From contig JADNRV010000299.1 in the NCBI GenBank assembly GCA_015499995.1, positions 1-58,471 on the forward strand: a stretch of 58,471 nucleotides of DNA, in the 5' to 3' direction. The translations under genes and the position numbers were made by a program. The notes under the pieces are model-generated. The model did no database searches. It was given only the letters and a program-made list of their open reading frames with translations, and was not told where the DNA came from. The stretch comes from Flammula alnicola. Its lineage: Eukaryota; Basidiomycota; Agaricomycetes; Agaricales; Strophariaceae. Within the stretch, counting starts at the first letter, position 1. Each line of letters opens with the position of its first letter. Shown here in pieces: positions 34,317-45,262 of this stretch.

Positions 34317-37300
34317 TCACCGCGCAACTATAAAATGAGTCAAAATGGCCACGACAAGAGCTACCAAGGATAGAATATGAACTCCAAAATCACTCCAAAG
34401 GTCATTAACGACAAACGTAGGTCTGGAAGGCGGGTCTACAGAAACCGTAACCCGATGCGTGCGTCCAGGCGACATGTCCTCCGTGACGATGAACAAAGTC
34501 TGCCGCTTCTCGTCATAGACGTACTTGTCGCCCTTTTCGAGCCCTTCCACGATAACCTTCCGCGAATGCGTCAGCTGCGAAGGAAGGAAGATCTCGGTCT
34601 CGCGGGATTTGAGGGGGTGGCGGAGTGCTCGCGGGGGGTCAAACACGCTCTTTGCCTCGGAGACTGGGCGCTTGTCGTCAGGATTCGACCACTGGTACGT
34701 GAAGGTTCCAGTGTTCATCTCGTATTCGAAGCGGAGGGGGATGCCGGCGGTCTTGGCAGCGTAAGGCCTGACGATGGCAGGAAGAATCCTGCCTCCGTTG
34801 TCGAGTGAGGGCGCGTCTTGCTCATAGTAGAGCAGAGAGGGCGGAAGCGCTCGTTTTCTACTGAACCAAGAGAAATTCTCGCCGTTCCAGTCGTCGCCTC
34901 GTTGATCATCGTTGTAGGAATTGTAGTTCCATAATCTGAAATTATGACAGTATGAGTCAGTGGATTGGTTCTACGATAACGCAGATAATAGGCGCACGTA
35001 AATCCAACCAAAGCCTTCTCCAAAGCTGTCATCATGGCGTCCATCATACGAGCCTGCCATACAAAGTCATCGGTTTTGAAAGCCTCGCCTTTGCTATCAC
35101 CAATATTGTCTCAGCAAAAAATCCAGGCTACGTGAAATCAAAAGGCATACTTCATGTCCATTGGCACTCCGCATTCTCCGATAATCACAGGCGTTTCACC
35201 GAGAGCACGATACCCATTCTCCACGATGTTGCGGATCTGCAGCGTAAAGTTGTCGCGGGCGCCTTTCTGACCCCAGTAGAATGCTTTGAGAGGAAACATG
35301 CCCTGTAGAAGTGTCAATACAGGAGCAAGCGAAGCGACATAAGGCATACTCGTGAAAGACCTTGCACATTGACAGAGAAATTGCCAAAGGCCTTTGCGAA
35401 AAGAGCATTGAGGTCGTACCTGAGGCGAGTCCAGTAAGTTTGGGCTGAATTAGGGTCAAGCGAGGACGACTTACCAATGAGGTGCAAACACCATGTTTGC
35501 AGGCCTCAACTCCTCCGTCCACGATGCAGGTGCGAACTAAAAAGGATCAATTTAAGAAAAACTCGCAAATCAGAAAGTCACTCTGACTAACCTCGTTCGG
35601 AATAGGCTCCAGGAATACTAGCTTGGAGTCTGAAGACGCTTTCCTCACTCGTTCGCTCCATTTCTTTGCAAAAGGGAAGTATAAATCGGTGTACCAATCA
35701 ATCTAAGCGACCCAATATCAGACTGGCTCATAAAATAGGAAGTCATACATGCACACCTTGTGGCCGGTATCTGGGTTTTGGCTGAAGTAATGTTCTCGCA
35801 AGACAACAGCCTGATCTGTGACATCGTTCCAACGCCATACGTCGTGGTATTCCCAAAGGCATCGACCTTGCGTCGGACCATCCGGACGCCAGGCCTTCGT
35901 CTTTGAGGTATTTAGGAGGGTATGGGATGTATGCTTCGTGGGCATGGGGAATGAACGCGTCCATGTAGAGACAAGTGTCGGGTGTCCGGCACCCAATTGG
36001 AAAGATTCAAATGCGGAAGCTAAGAAGAGAGTTTGTCTTCTGAGCTAGGGCCTGCGATCACATGAAACGATGACTTACGGACGTGCGATAAGTGAAGGTC
36101 GGTATTATAATCGAACGCGTGTAGTGAGGGGACGTTGATATAGCCTCGATGAGGTTCATTCATCATCTGGACACTCAATGAGCACCAGAACAAACGAAAA
36201 TATAAAATACGCACCTGAAATCCAAGAACACCGTCAAGATCTTTAACCGCTCCTATGACCATCTCCCACATATCCAAGAATGCATGCTGTAGGAACTGTT
36301 GAATGGGAACCTCTTGGTTATGCTTGTTCTTGACTAGCAATTTCGGCGCAAAGATATCTCCGGCCCAGAATAGAGTGCTACGAGCGGTAAGCTCGCGAAT
36401 GGGAAGAAACAATAGTGACGGCACTCACGCCATGGTCGCCGCAGCAAGTTTCTGATATCCGCATGGCCACAAACCCCGCTCTGCCTCAACATGACCTCCG
36501 CCTCTCTGTCCATGTAACCACGCCGCTCCAGCGTCTTCTATGGCGTGCAGGTCGAATCCTACTAGTTCCAACGTCCAGGCTGGGGCGCCAGACCCTCCGC
36601 AGTACCGCGACCAGACATCTTGATGCATCGAGACGAAGGCTGACATGCCATATTGAGGCAGCAAGGAGAGTAGCTTGCGGATATAGTCGAGATACTCCGT
36701 GTCGTATATTCCACTGGATGGAGGTGACGTTAGGTTAAAATTGCAGCTGGAGTTTCGTATCGATACGTACGGTCCTGCATGTTCAACCGCTTCCCATGTT
36801 ACCAGGAATCGAACTGATCCATGGACGAAACAAGTTGAGATATGATATGATAACAAGAGAGAAACACACGCACTGAAGGTCAGCCCCCATCGTCGCAGGC
36901 GAGAGAAGTGTCATGGGCTTCTTCCAGAGGGAATGGCCGTCCAACGAAAGTGACGGATCGATGGTCTCCAGGAAACTTCTCGTGGTCATGGTCTGCTGGT
37001 CTACACGAAAAAGAGCACCACAAAAATTCAATACTTTCTCCCAATCCAAAATACAACGCAGCAGGCTCACGTTTTACACGAACCAGACAAGTTGACCCCT
37101 CTCAAGCTACAGACGCGACCGTATCCGTCAACAAAGTGTCGGCCCTCAGCGCGCAGCTGTCCGCCGTTCCTCGGAAGACCAGTCATGTGCATAGGAGGGT
37201 ATAGATCCAGGGGTATAATTCAGGTCTTTAGATGGATGAAATGCCTAAGAAGACGCATCGTGGTTCAATTCAGCGTGAAAGGAGGGAAAGTAGCGCCTGC

Positions 37301-37450
37301 AGCCTGAGGCTATGCGTACCGGTTTCCGTTCTCCTACTACTTCTGGTTGAACATTGGATACGGACGAAGCAGCTTTAGGCTTGTCGTCGTCAACTATTAC
37401 GAACGATGCGTCCAAGCTGGAAGGGTCGACATTCGACTCTAAAGACGTCT
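34317..37450 (-). CDS. Glycoside hydrolase family 5, subfamily-12-like glycolipid hydrolase; 5' end possibly broken
   Basis: Many exons read in order: YGRVCSLRGVNLSGSCKT, VTFVGRPFPLEEA, RLRRWGLTF, VRFLVTWEAVEHAGP, AFVSMHQDVWSRYCGGSGAP, acid/base Glu in MMNEPHRGYINVPSLHAFDY, GRCLWEYHDVW, nucleophile Glu in VIIGECGVPMDMK, then LWNYNSYNDDQRGDDWNG. A beta domain follows, and the C-terminal membrane anchor is ILSLVALVVAILTHFIVAR. Both catalytic Glu are present. This layout is that of fungal GH5_12 enzymes (EGCrP/steryl-glucosidase type) that hydrolyse glucosylceramide or steryl glucoside. In the N-terminal exons four one-base losses relative to the copy at 41388-42792 (about 37424, 37173, 37165, 36908), and a TAG shared by both copies near 37250, break the frame. 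It is either a pseudogene or affected by sequencing indels; the catalytic two thirds are open. Confidence 0.75.
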
Positions 37451-38890
37451 ATATCGTGGTGGTTTGAACTGACAGTGTAACCGTGACGGTATCAGTTCCT
37501 CAGAATTTCCTTTGATTGCCGACGACTGAAAGTGAAATTGTTCACTGAAGGCAGGAATTTAAAATTGGAATGGGTATAGTAAATCTAATTTATACAACAA
37601 AACTAAACTCTGCGACGTATGTAAGGAAGCAATCCGAGAAAATGCAATGGGAGGAAGAGTCAGATATTTACAGAAAGAGTTGGTGGCAGGTGGATAGATG
37701 GAGGTGTACATAAAGAAGGTGCGCTCATGGTCAAAGTTTGTCCAAAGGGATGTCGAGATAGGTACACCAAGTGTCCGATTTTTGTGCGTCTGTGTCAACT
37801 TCCGTCTGGTATTGATCTCCAGCCTGAGGTACATTTGCTGGAGCAGCCCGACGGTGGCTCGGACCCGTACCCAAAACCCATACCCGGCCTTCGACGCACA
37901 CAACCTCTTCAAAGTTATGGCGGAGGTTCCGCAGCGTCTGGTCAACATTCAGACGCTCGATGCGCTCTTCAGGGCTGAGAAGGAGACGCCAGATTTCGGG
38001 TACAAAACCTTCTGATTTATCAGTCCGAACCCCAAGACAATGACGGGGGAGGTTGATGTTGGCCGGTGATATTCATACATTGAGTAGCAGATGGCATCCT
38101 GGGGAAAGACACCGGTAACCTCTGCAGTGGCTCGTTGGAACTTCTTATTTATCGTGTGGTAGAAGAAGAACTGATTTTTAGAAAAACGAATAGACTGAAA
38201 AACCATAAAGGTCATTTAATGATCAATTTAAGTAGAAGGATCTCACTTACCTTATTATCTGTTAAATTTCCTGGGCCCAACAGTATCTTCGTCCCGTTGT
38301 ACACAGATATCGCATTACCAAACACATGGCCTCGAGGTATTGAAGGAGAAATGGGAGCATCTCGAACTTCCCAGTGCCAGACACCCTCAGGTTTACATTC
38401 CGCGATACTGAATGACCTATATGGTCGAGGGTCATTGCCGAATGTCTGGTAGCCCCCAAAGATGTACATCTTATTGTCGACGGCCACCACAGCAGGATTT
38501 ATGCGGGGGCCAACATCTTCACCGTCAAACTTCAGATACCACCACTCCTTTTCTTCGGGATCGATCATGATTACTTTTGAGCTGGGCTCATTTTTATCAC
38601 AGTCAAATCCTCCAAAGATCAGGATAAAGCTCGCATTCTCAATGCGAACCAAGGTGGTCCCTGGTAAGATAAGGCTGGGGAGAAGTTTGAGCTGTGGCTT
38701 CCGGTTCTCCTCAGAGAAGGGTTTGTAAGGGTTTCGAACCCTCAAATTGTTCTAAAAATGAAATGAACATTGCAAAACTGAATCAAGGCAAATTTAACTG
38801 GGGTGAATATGGCCAACTTACACTTAGGTTTGTCCAGGTCATGGACGTTGTATCACAGCAAAAGAAATCAGAGGCCGGTGTTTCTGTACA
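35785..38890. repeat. Segmental duplication, copy 1
   Basis: About 3.1 kb covering most of GH5 and the kelch gene, repeated in direct orientation at 41388-44229 (about 2.8 kb, shorter mainly through one 220-base deletion). By eye about 19 bases in 20 agree, including introns and intergenic DNA, so this is a genomic segmental duplication and not retroposition. Confidence 0.9.
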
Positions 38891-39088
38891 GTCTCCAGAG
38901 TGAACTCCTCCAACCATGTAGAGTTTGCTGTTATGGTAATCGTTAACCCAAGCTTCGAAATAGCTCGAAGGCGGGCAATGGCCCGCGAAGTGTTGTAGCT
39001 CAGGCTGGAAAACCTGGGCATTGTCGGCAGGTTGTCCAGAAGGCATAACGTTGACGGAAAGTGGTTTGAAGGAGAGCGAATGAAGCAA
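37731..39088 (-). CDS. Kelch-repeat protein, copy 1
   Basis: From 39088 or the second Met at 39046 the frame reads FEAWVNDYHNSKLYMVGGVH, splices to NLRVRNPYKPFSEENRKPQL, and continues through FILIFGGFDCDKNEPSSKVI, EWWYLKFDGEDVGPRINPAV, KMYIFGGYQTFGND, HWEVRDAPISPS and ILLGPGNLTDNK. The last exon begins FFFYHTINKKFQRATAEVTG and ends TWCTYLDIPLDKL (TGA 37731-37733). Kelch blades with FGG turns and trailing W are clear. Relative to copy 2, one base is missing or gained near 38030 (VLGFGLINQ versus VLGVWIAKS), which breaks the last exon's frame. It sits tail-to-head with the GH5 gene and was duplicated together with it. Confidence 0.75.
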
Positions 39089-39330
39089 GAGATATTTTAA
39101 TCAACTATAGCGTTGTGGCGAAGAAATAGAGTCAGAGTGTTGTGTTTGTATCAGCGAGGTCAGTGCCGATTAGGCAACCATCCTCTTCCCCCAGGACTGT
39201 CATCTCGCCGCTCTGCCTTGGGCGGCATAGGCTTTTCTTTCCACCACCCTACCTAATAACTTGCTTCGTTCATTACAATACACTCTACACTGGCTCATAA
39301 AGGCTCATTCCTGTCTTTGCGAAATGCAAG

Positions 39331-41300
39331 ACCCAAATTTCAACGCGATGGCGACCGGACTTCAACTTAGTTGCGTTTCAAATGGCGCGGCAACCGCTAC
39401 TTGACACGCAAAACATCACCGCCGAAGAAGCATTGCAGAGGCTTCAAGACGCGTGGACGACGGATAACTAGGCGAAGAACGACAGAGGGAATGAACACCT
39501 TCAGCAGCGAGAACAACAGGAGGTGCTGGAACGGAAGCAGCAGGAGCAGACACCGCGTCACCGCGAAAGAAGGGGAAACTCAGGGCTTTCATGGAGAACG
39601 TCGTAGTTCGCACCATGCCAGCGATTGCCAGACCATCGCGATATGCTTCGAAGAAGCTTGCAGACCTCGCATCCATCGAGCTATATTCACCCCCGAAGCA
39701 TGCAAAGAGGCCGCCAAATACGAGCGCTCCATCGCTGGAGATGCCTTTACACTCTCGAAGGTGGACGACGCCATGGCGCTGAAGCCGATGAACACCTACG
39801 TTCGACCAAGGCCGTGGCGGACGAACAACTCACTTGGGACGAGGTCTCAATCGCGAAGACGAAATTTCTCAAAGAAATGAGGGATGCGAAGTGGCCGCAC
39901 AAATTCATTACCTCCCTGGCCGGCTTTTACGTTGGACTCGATGCACACGACTTCCGGGAACAGGAAGGAGGCACGCAGGCACTGATAAAGTGCCAGGCGG
40001 AAGTTCGAAGGAAATGGGTGGACGCCCTCCTTGGGAACAGCAACGACAAGCCGTTCGAAATTAGCGTCCTCGCTAAGGACCGTTTGCCGCGTATTGCACC
40101 AAACCTCTTATACAGAAGCATCACTCACAGGTCAGCCCTCGCTCCATTTTGTTCTAAGAGCTTCGCTAACCAATAATCTTTTTCCCAAAGAAAGTTCTGT
40201 TATCTCCGCATCCGCATACCCACATACACCTCCGCATTCGCATACCCGCATACACTCCCATACTCGCATATCCGCATACACACGCATGCCTGCACGCACC
40301 CACACGCGCATACATACATGCCTCGTTCATAACGCACCAGGTATGAAGAACGCCTGGCACAAACACCGTCAAAAGACAGCACTCCGAGAGATGCAAACCG
40401 CAAACGTCACAGAGACCGAAGCCCTCACCCTCGCAGACATCCACGTCCCTCCACAAAGCCGGCACTTGCAGACAGCTCGGATGCACATCGCGACAGGAGG
40501 CAGAAGGTCTCGAGTACAACCGACAACCAGTCTTTTCGAGTGGGTGCAACACCTTCCTCACCCTTCTCAGCATGCACCCTCTGCTTGGGCGACACCCGCA
40601 CAACATTGCCAGCTGCACGGCGTCAACTTCATGGGATGGATCCGAGCTGCAGTGCAGATGGAACAACAAAAAGCGCCTCTTCAACCGATGTTCGGGTTGC
40701 GGTTCCAGTGCCCATGGCGCCCAAGGTTGCTCTGGAGCACAGAAGGCGACCTAAAGTGGCAACTTGCTATCACCCCGAGGCCTGGCAGCAGCAACTCGCT
40801 ACTCATGGCTTGCTTGCGAAATAGTTGGATATACCAAATTCACTTAGGTTCGGCTTCGACGCCGGCATACCAACGATCTCATGTACGAGTACATACGGGC
40901 CCCCAAATCACACATCAATTATCCTATACGCTTCTCAGTTTAATCAACTCATCACTGACGAGCTCGCCAAAGGCTGGTACTTTGGCCTTTATACAAGGCA
41001 GAGGTAGAGGGTCCTCGCGAGAGACCGTCTCAGGCTCTGGTATCCAAAAGAAGCAAGGAACGCGCTCGACAGGTCGGGCCAACGAACCTAACAGAAGAGG
41101 ATCTCGTTCGAGTCAAGGTGGCAATTGGGAGGGGCTTGAGTGGAGTCAACCAGAGAGGCGTACGGTACTGGCCTTCTCATTTTCCACGTCTTCTGTGACC
41201 ACAAGGAGATTCCAGAAAAACAGCAAGCCCCATCCTGATCTCACCATTCGTCTCGATGGTGGTCAGAAGCTGTTTGTCCCGCATAATTTATATATTGTCC
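39331..41300 (+). pseudogene. Remnant of a tyrosine-recombinase retroelement (gag-like, zinc knuckle, RT start, recombinase start)
   Basis: Fragments in plus-strand order, in changing frames: FTPEACKEAAKYERSIAGDA to about 39800, then AVADEQLTWDEVSIAKTKFL and DALLGNSNDKPFEISVLAKD (gag-like ORF); RCSGCGSSAHGAQGC near 40690 (zinc knuckle-like); LDIPNSLRFGFDAGIPTISC with PPNHTSI at 40830-40920, which I recognise as the lead-in to the reverse transcriptase of basidiomycete Ngaro/DIRS-type elements; and VESTREAYGTGLLIFHVFCD at about 41140-41200, the start of their tyrosine recombinase. The RT catalytic core and the recombinase active site are missing. 40195-40320 is a low-complexity run of gcatac-like units. 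Family assignment is from memory; the repeated frame changes are seen directly. Confidence 0.6.
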
Positions 41301-41387
41301 GTATGTATTAGACTTGTATTAGCCTGAGATGGTCAGACATAAAATATTCATCGGTTCACGAGCCATCATGGATCAGCAATCAAACCC

Positions 41388-42792
41388 AGTGCTCGCAAGA
41401 CAACAGCCATATCTGGGACATTGTTCCAACGTCATACGTCGTGGTATTCCCAAGGGCATCGCCTTAGGTCGAACCATCCGGACGCCAGGCCTTCGTCTGT
41501 CAGGTTTTTCGGAGGGTATGAGATAAGTATATGCTTCGTATGGGGAATGAACGCATCCATGTAGAGACAAGTGTCGGGTGTCCGGCACCCAATTGGAAAG
41601 ATTCAAATGCGGAAGCTGACAAGAGATTTTGTCTTCTGAGCTAGGGCCTGTGATCACATGAAACAAACGACTTACGGACGTGCGATAAGTGGAGGTCGGT
41701 ATTATAATCGAACGCGTGTAGTGAGGGGACGTTGATATAGCCTCGATGAGGTTCATTCATCATCTGGACACCCAATGAGCACCAGAACAAAAGAAAATAT
41801 AAAATACACACCTGAAATCCAAGAACACCGTCAAGGTCTTCAACCGCTCCATGACCATCTCTCACATATCCAAGAATGCATGCTGCAGGAATTGTTGAAT
41901 GGGACCGACCCTGTTGGTTATGCTTATTCTTGACTAGCAATTTCGGCGCAAACATGTCTCAGACCCAGAATGAGAGGTAAGGTCACAATTATGAAGAAAC
42001 AATAGTGACGGCGCTCACGCCATGGTCGCCGCATTGCGGATATAATCGAGATACCCCATGTCGTATATTCCACTGGATGGAGATGACCGTTAGGTTAAAA
42101 TTGTAGCTAGAGTTTCGTATAGACATGTACGGTCCTGCATGTTCGACTGCTTCCCATGTTACCAGGAATCGAACTGATCCATGGACGAAAGAAGTTCGGA
42201 TATGATATCCTAACAAGAGAGAAACACACGCACTGAACGTCAGCCCCATCGTCGCAGGCGAGAAAAGTGTTCATGAGCTTCTTCCAGAGGGGATGGCCGT
42301 CCAACGAAAGTGACGGATCGAGGGTCCCCAGGAAAGTTCTCGTGGTCATGGTCTGCTGGTCTACACGGAAAAAAAGTCAATACTTTCTTCCAATGCAAAA
42401 TACAACGCGGACAAGGCTCACGTTTTACACGAACCAGACAAGTTGACCCCTCTCAAGCTACAGACGCGACCGTATCCGTCAACAAAGTGTCGGCCCTCAG
42501 CGCGCAGCTGTCCCGCCGTTCCTCGGAAAGACCAGTCGTGTGCATAGGAGGGTATAGATCCAGGGGTATAATTCAGGTCTTTAGATGGATGAAATGCCTA
42601 AGAAGGACGCAATTCGCGGTTCAATTCAGCGTGAAAGGAGGGAAAGTAGCGCCTACAGCCTGAGGCTATGCGTACCGGTTTTCGTTCTTCTTCTACTACT
42701 TCTGGTTGAACATTGGATACGGACGAAGCAGCTTTAGGCTTGTCGTCGTCAACTATTACGAACGATGCGTCCAAGCTGGAAGGGGTCGACAT
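41388..42792 (-). pseudogene. Truncated duplicate of the GH5 gene
   Basis: The sequence follows 35785-37450 closely. It starts with an intact ATG (MSTPSSLDASFVIVDDDKPK), where copy 1 has lost a base, and has open WSFRGTAGQLRAEGRHFVDG. It then has one G fewer in a G-run near 42245 (RLRRWG-stop), lacks the roughly 220 bases of copy 1 from about 36448 to 36670 (the VSMHQDVW region), and stops matching at 41388. So the nucleophile-containing C-terminal half and the membrane anchor are absent. The MMNEPHRGYI acid/base motif is present. It cannot make an active enzyme. Confidence 0.85.
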
Positions 42793-43104
42793 TCGACTCT
42801 AAAGACGTCTATGTCGTGGTAGTTTGAACTGACAAGTCGTAACCGTGACGGTATCAGTTCCTCAGAATTTCCTTTGATTGCCGACGACTGAAAGTCGCCA
42901 AATTGTAGCAACTGAAGGCAAGAGGATTTAAAATTGGAAATGGGTATATGTAAACATCTAATTTATACAACAAAACTAAAACTCTGCGACGTATGTAAGG
43001 AAGCAAGCCGAGAAAATGCAATGGGAGGAAGAGTCAGATATTTACAGAAAGAGTTGGTGGCAGGTGGATAGGTGAAGGTATACATAAAGAAGGTGCGCCC
43101 ATGG

Positions 43105-44229
43105 TCAAAGTTTGTCAAAAGGGATGTCGAGATACGTACACCAAGTGTCCGATTTTGTTGTGTCTGTGTCAACTTCCATCTGGCGTTGATCTCCAGGTGC
43201 ATTTGCTGGAGCAGTCCGACGGTCGCTTGGACCCGCACCCAAAAGCAGTACCCTGCCTTCGATACATACTAACCTTGTAAAGTTGTGCTTGAGGTCCCGC
43301 AGCTTCTGGTCAATATTTAGACGCTCGATGCGCTCGTCAGGGCTGAGAAGGAGACGCCAGATTTTGGGTACACGATCTTCTGATTTAGCAATCCAGACAC
43401 CCAAGACAATACTGGGAGAGATTGATGTCGGCCGGTGATATTCGTACATTGAATATGCGACAGCATCCTGCGGAAAGATGCCAGTAACGTCCGCAGTAGC
43501 TGGCTGAAACCCCTTATTTATCGTGTGATAGAAGAAGAATTGATCTTAAGAAAATTGAATAGGCTGAAAGTTCATAAGAGTCATTTAATGATCAATTTGA
43601 GTAGAAGGACCTCACTTACCTTATTCATTAACGTTCCTGGGCCCAACAGTATCTTCATCCCGTTGTAGACAGGTATTGCCTGACCAAACATGTGGCCTTG
43701 AGGTATTGAAGGAGAAATGGGAGCATCTCGAACTTCCCAGTGCCAGACACCCTCAGGTTTACATTCTGCGATGCTGAATGACCTACACGGTCGATGGTCA
43801 TTTCCGACTTTCTCATAGCCCCCAAAGATATACATCTTGTTGTTGACGGCCACCATAGCAGGATTTAAGCGGGGGCCAACATCTTCACCGTCAAACTTCA
43901 GAAACCACCACTCCTTTTCTTCGGGATCGATCATGATTACTTTTGAGCTAGGCTCATTTTTATCACAGTCGAATCCTCCAAAGATCAGGATGAAACTCGC
44001 ATTCTCGATGCGAACCAAGGTGGCCCCTGGTGAAACAAGAGTGGGGAGACGCTTAAGTTGGGGTTTTCGGTCCTCCTGAGAGAAGGGTTTGTAAGGGTTT
44101 CGATTCCTCAAATCGTTCTGAAAATGTTTATTGCAAGACTGAATCAAGGGGAATTTGGAGTGAATACTATTGCCAGCTTACAGCCATGTTTGTCCAGGTC
44201 ATTGATATTGTATCACAGAAGAAGAGGCC
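43105..44229 (-). pseudogene. 5'-truncated duplicate of the kelch gene
   Basis: Matches 37731-38890. Exon 43581-44147 is open (FILIFGGFDCDKNEPSSKVI, MYIFGGYEKVG, HWEVRDAPISPS), as is the last exon (SIVLGVWIAKSEDRVPKIWR ... TWCTYLDIPFDKL). Upstream, homology to copy 1 ends near 44229 inside the VGGVH exon, where unrelated DNA leading into the TGTGCACA cluster begins, so the start codon and first blade are missing. Confidence 0.8.
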
Positions 44230-44266
44230 AGACACCAACACTGGATTGAGTGAGTCAGAGACGCTA

Positions 44267-44367
44267 TATATGTGCACATATAGCCTCTTACTAGAGTGTA
44301 AAGTGATGTGCACAGTACATTCTAGTAAGAGTGCTCTAATGTGCACATGATCAGCATTATGTGCACA
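44267..44367. repeat. Left cluster of four TGTGCACA palindromes
   Basis: TGTGCACA begins at 44271, 44307, 44340 and 44360. The first is centred in a 16-base perfect palindrome (44267-44282, tatatgtgcacatata). Around the second lies an 11-base inverted repeat, ctcttactaga / tctagtaagag (about 44285 and 44320). The cluster starts just past the point where homology of the kelch duplicate ends. Confidence 0.85.
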
Positions 44368-45262
44368 TTGCGAGCATCATGGCTCAGAAAGCGTGCGGCA
44401 GCTCTCGGCTTCCCCTTACGCGACCTCATAATGATGCGGGAATGTGGCCGAGGATTGCCGTCCCTCGGCTTGCCACACATATCCTGGGAATTCTTTCCGT
44501 CGTCGTGTGAGCCATTGATCAAAGCTTTTGATCACCGTTCATGGCAGCGATCAAACTTGGTCTATTTAGGGCAGCTTACATAGACATTACATAACTATGT
44601 ATCCTTGCATACCAAGTGAACCTTTTAATGAATACAATCTAAGTAATAAATAGATCGCACATACATCTCCAACTTAGTATATAATAAAAAGGTATAGATA
44701 TTGTGTAGTGCTGTCATAAGTCTACAAGGAGTAAAAAATGGGCTCTCGTCAAGCCATGATATGTATTGTTATACATATTGAGCAACTTTCGAGCTAAGTC
44801 CAATTAATGTCTGAACGTGTAAGTATTTCCGAAGTTATACCAAATGCCGTCCAAAAATTGAAATGATATCTTGGTTTAACGGTATTGTGTTCCTGTGATT
44901 TTAGTGGATTAATACTCTACACGTTGTCGGTTCAATTCTTGTTCATGCCATTTTTTTAATATGTAAATGACAGTTGATTGCTATGAGCCCGTTCAGAGAT
45001 CAAGGCCATGTGACGTCCACTGGTGTTGATAATACAAATTTGTGTTTAGATAAATGTATTGATTTAATTTACCCAAGTACCGTTTGAATGGCATACATGA
45101 TATGTAATCAGACTATATATAAACTTTAAAAAGGTCGGTTGCGCGACTATTGACTGGTGGAGTCAGTTGAACGATGTGAATAACAAATCTGGCCAGTTGA
45201 AGGGCCCGGGAACATGAAAGGTTTAAAATATTGAAGGTAGGATAAAGTAAAGACAGCATTAC
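44368..45262. other. AT-rich stretch without gene
   Basis: No coding potential; it is the 3' flank of the gene at 45263-48045. A weak tRNA-like A-box (tggtttaacggta, 44872) and a following T7 run were seen but no foldable tRNA. Confidence 0.4.

Noticed and set aside
44860..44960. tRNA-like stretch (tggtttaacggta ... ggttcaattct ... T7)
   Set aside because: The T-stem pairs poorly and no 5' acceptor strand complementary to the 3' end was found; at most a decayed tRNA-derived sequence.
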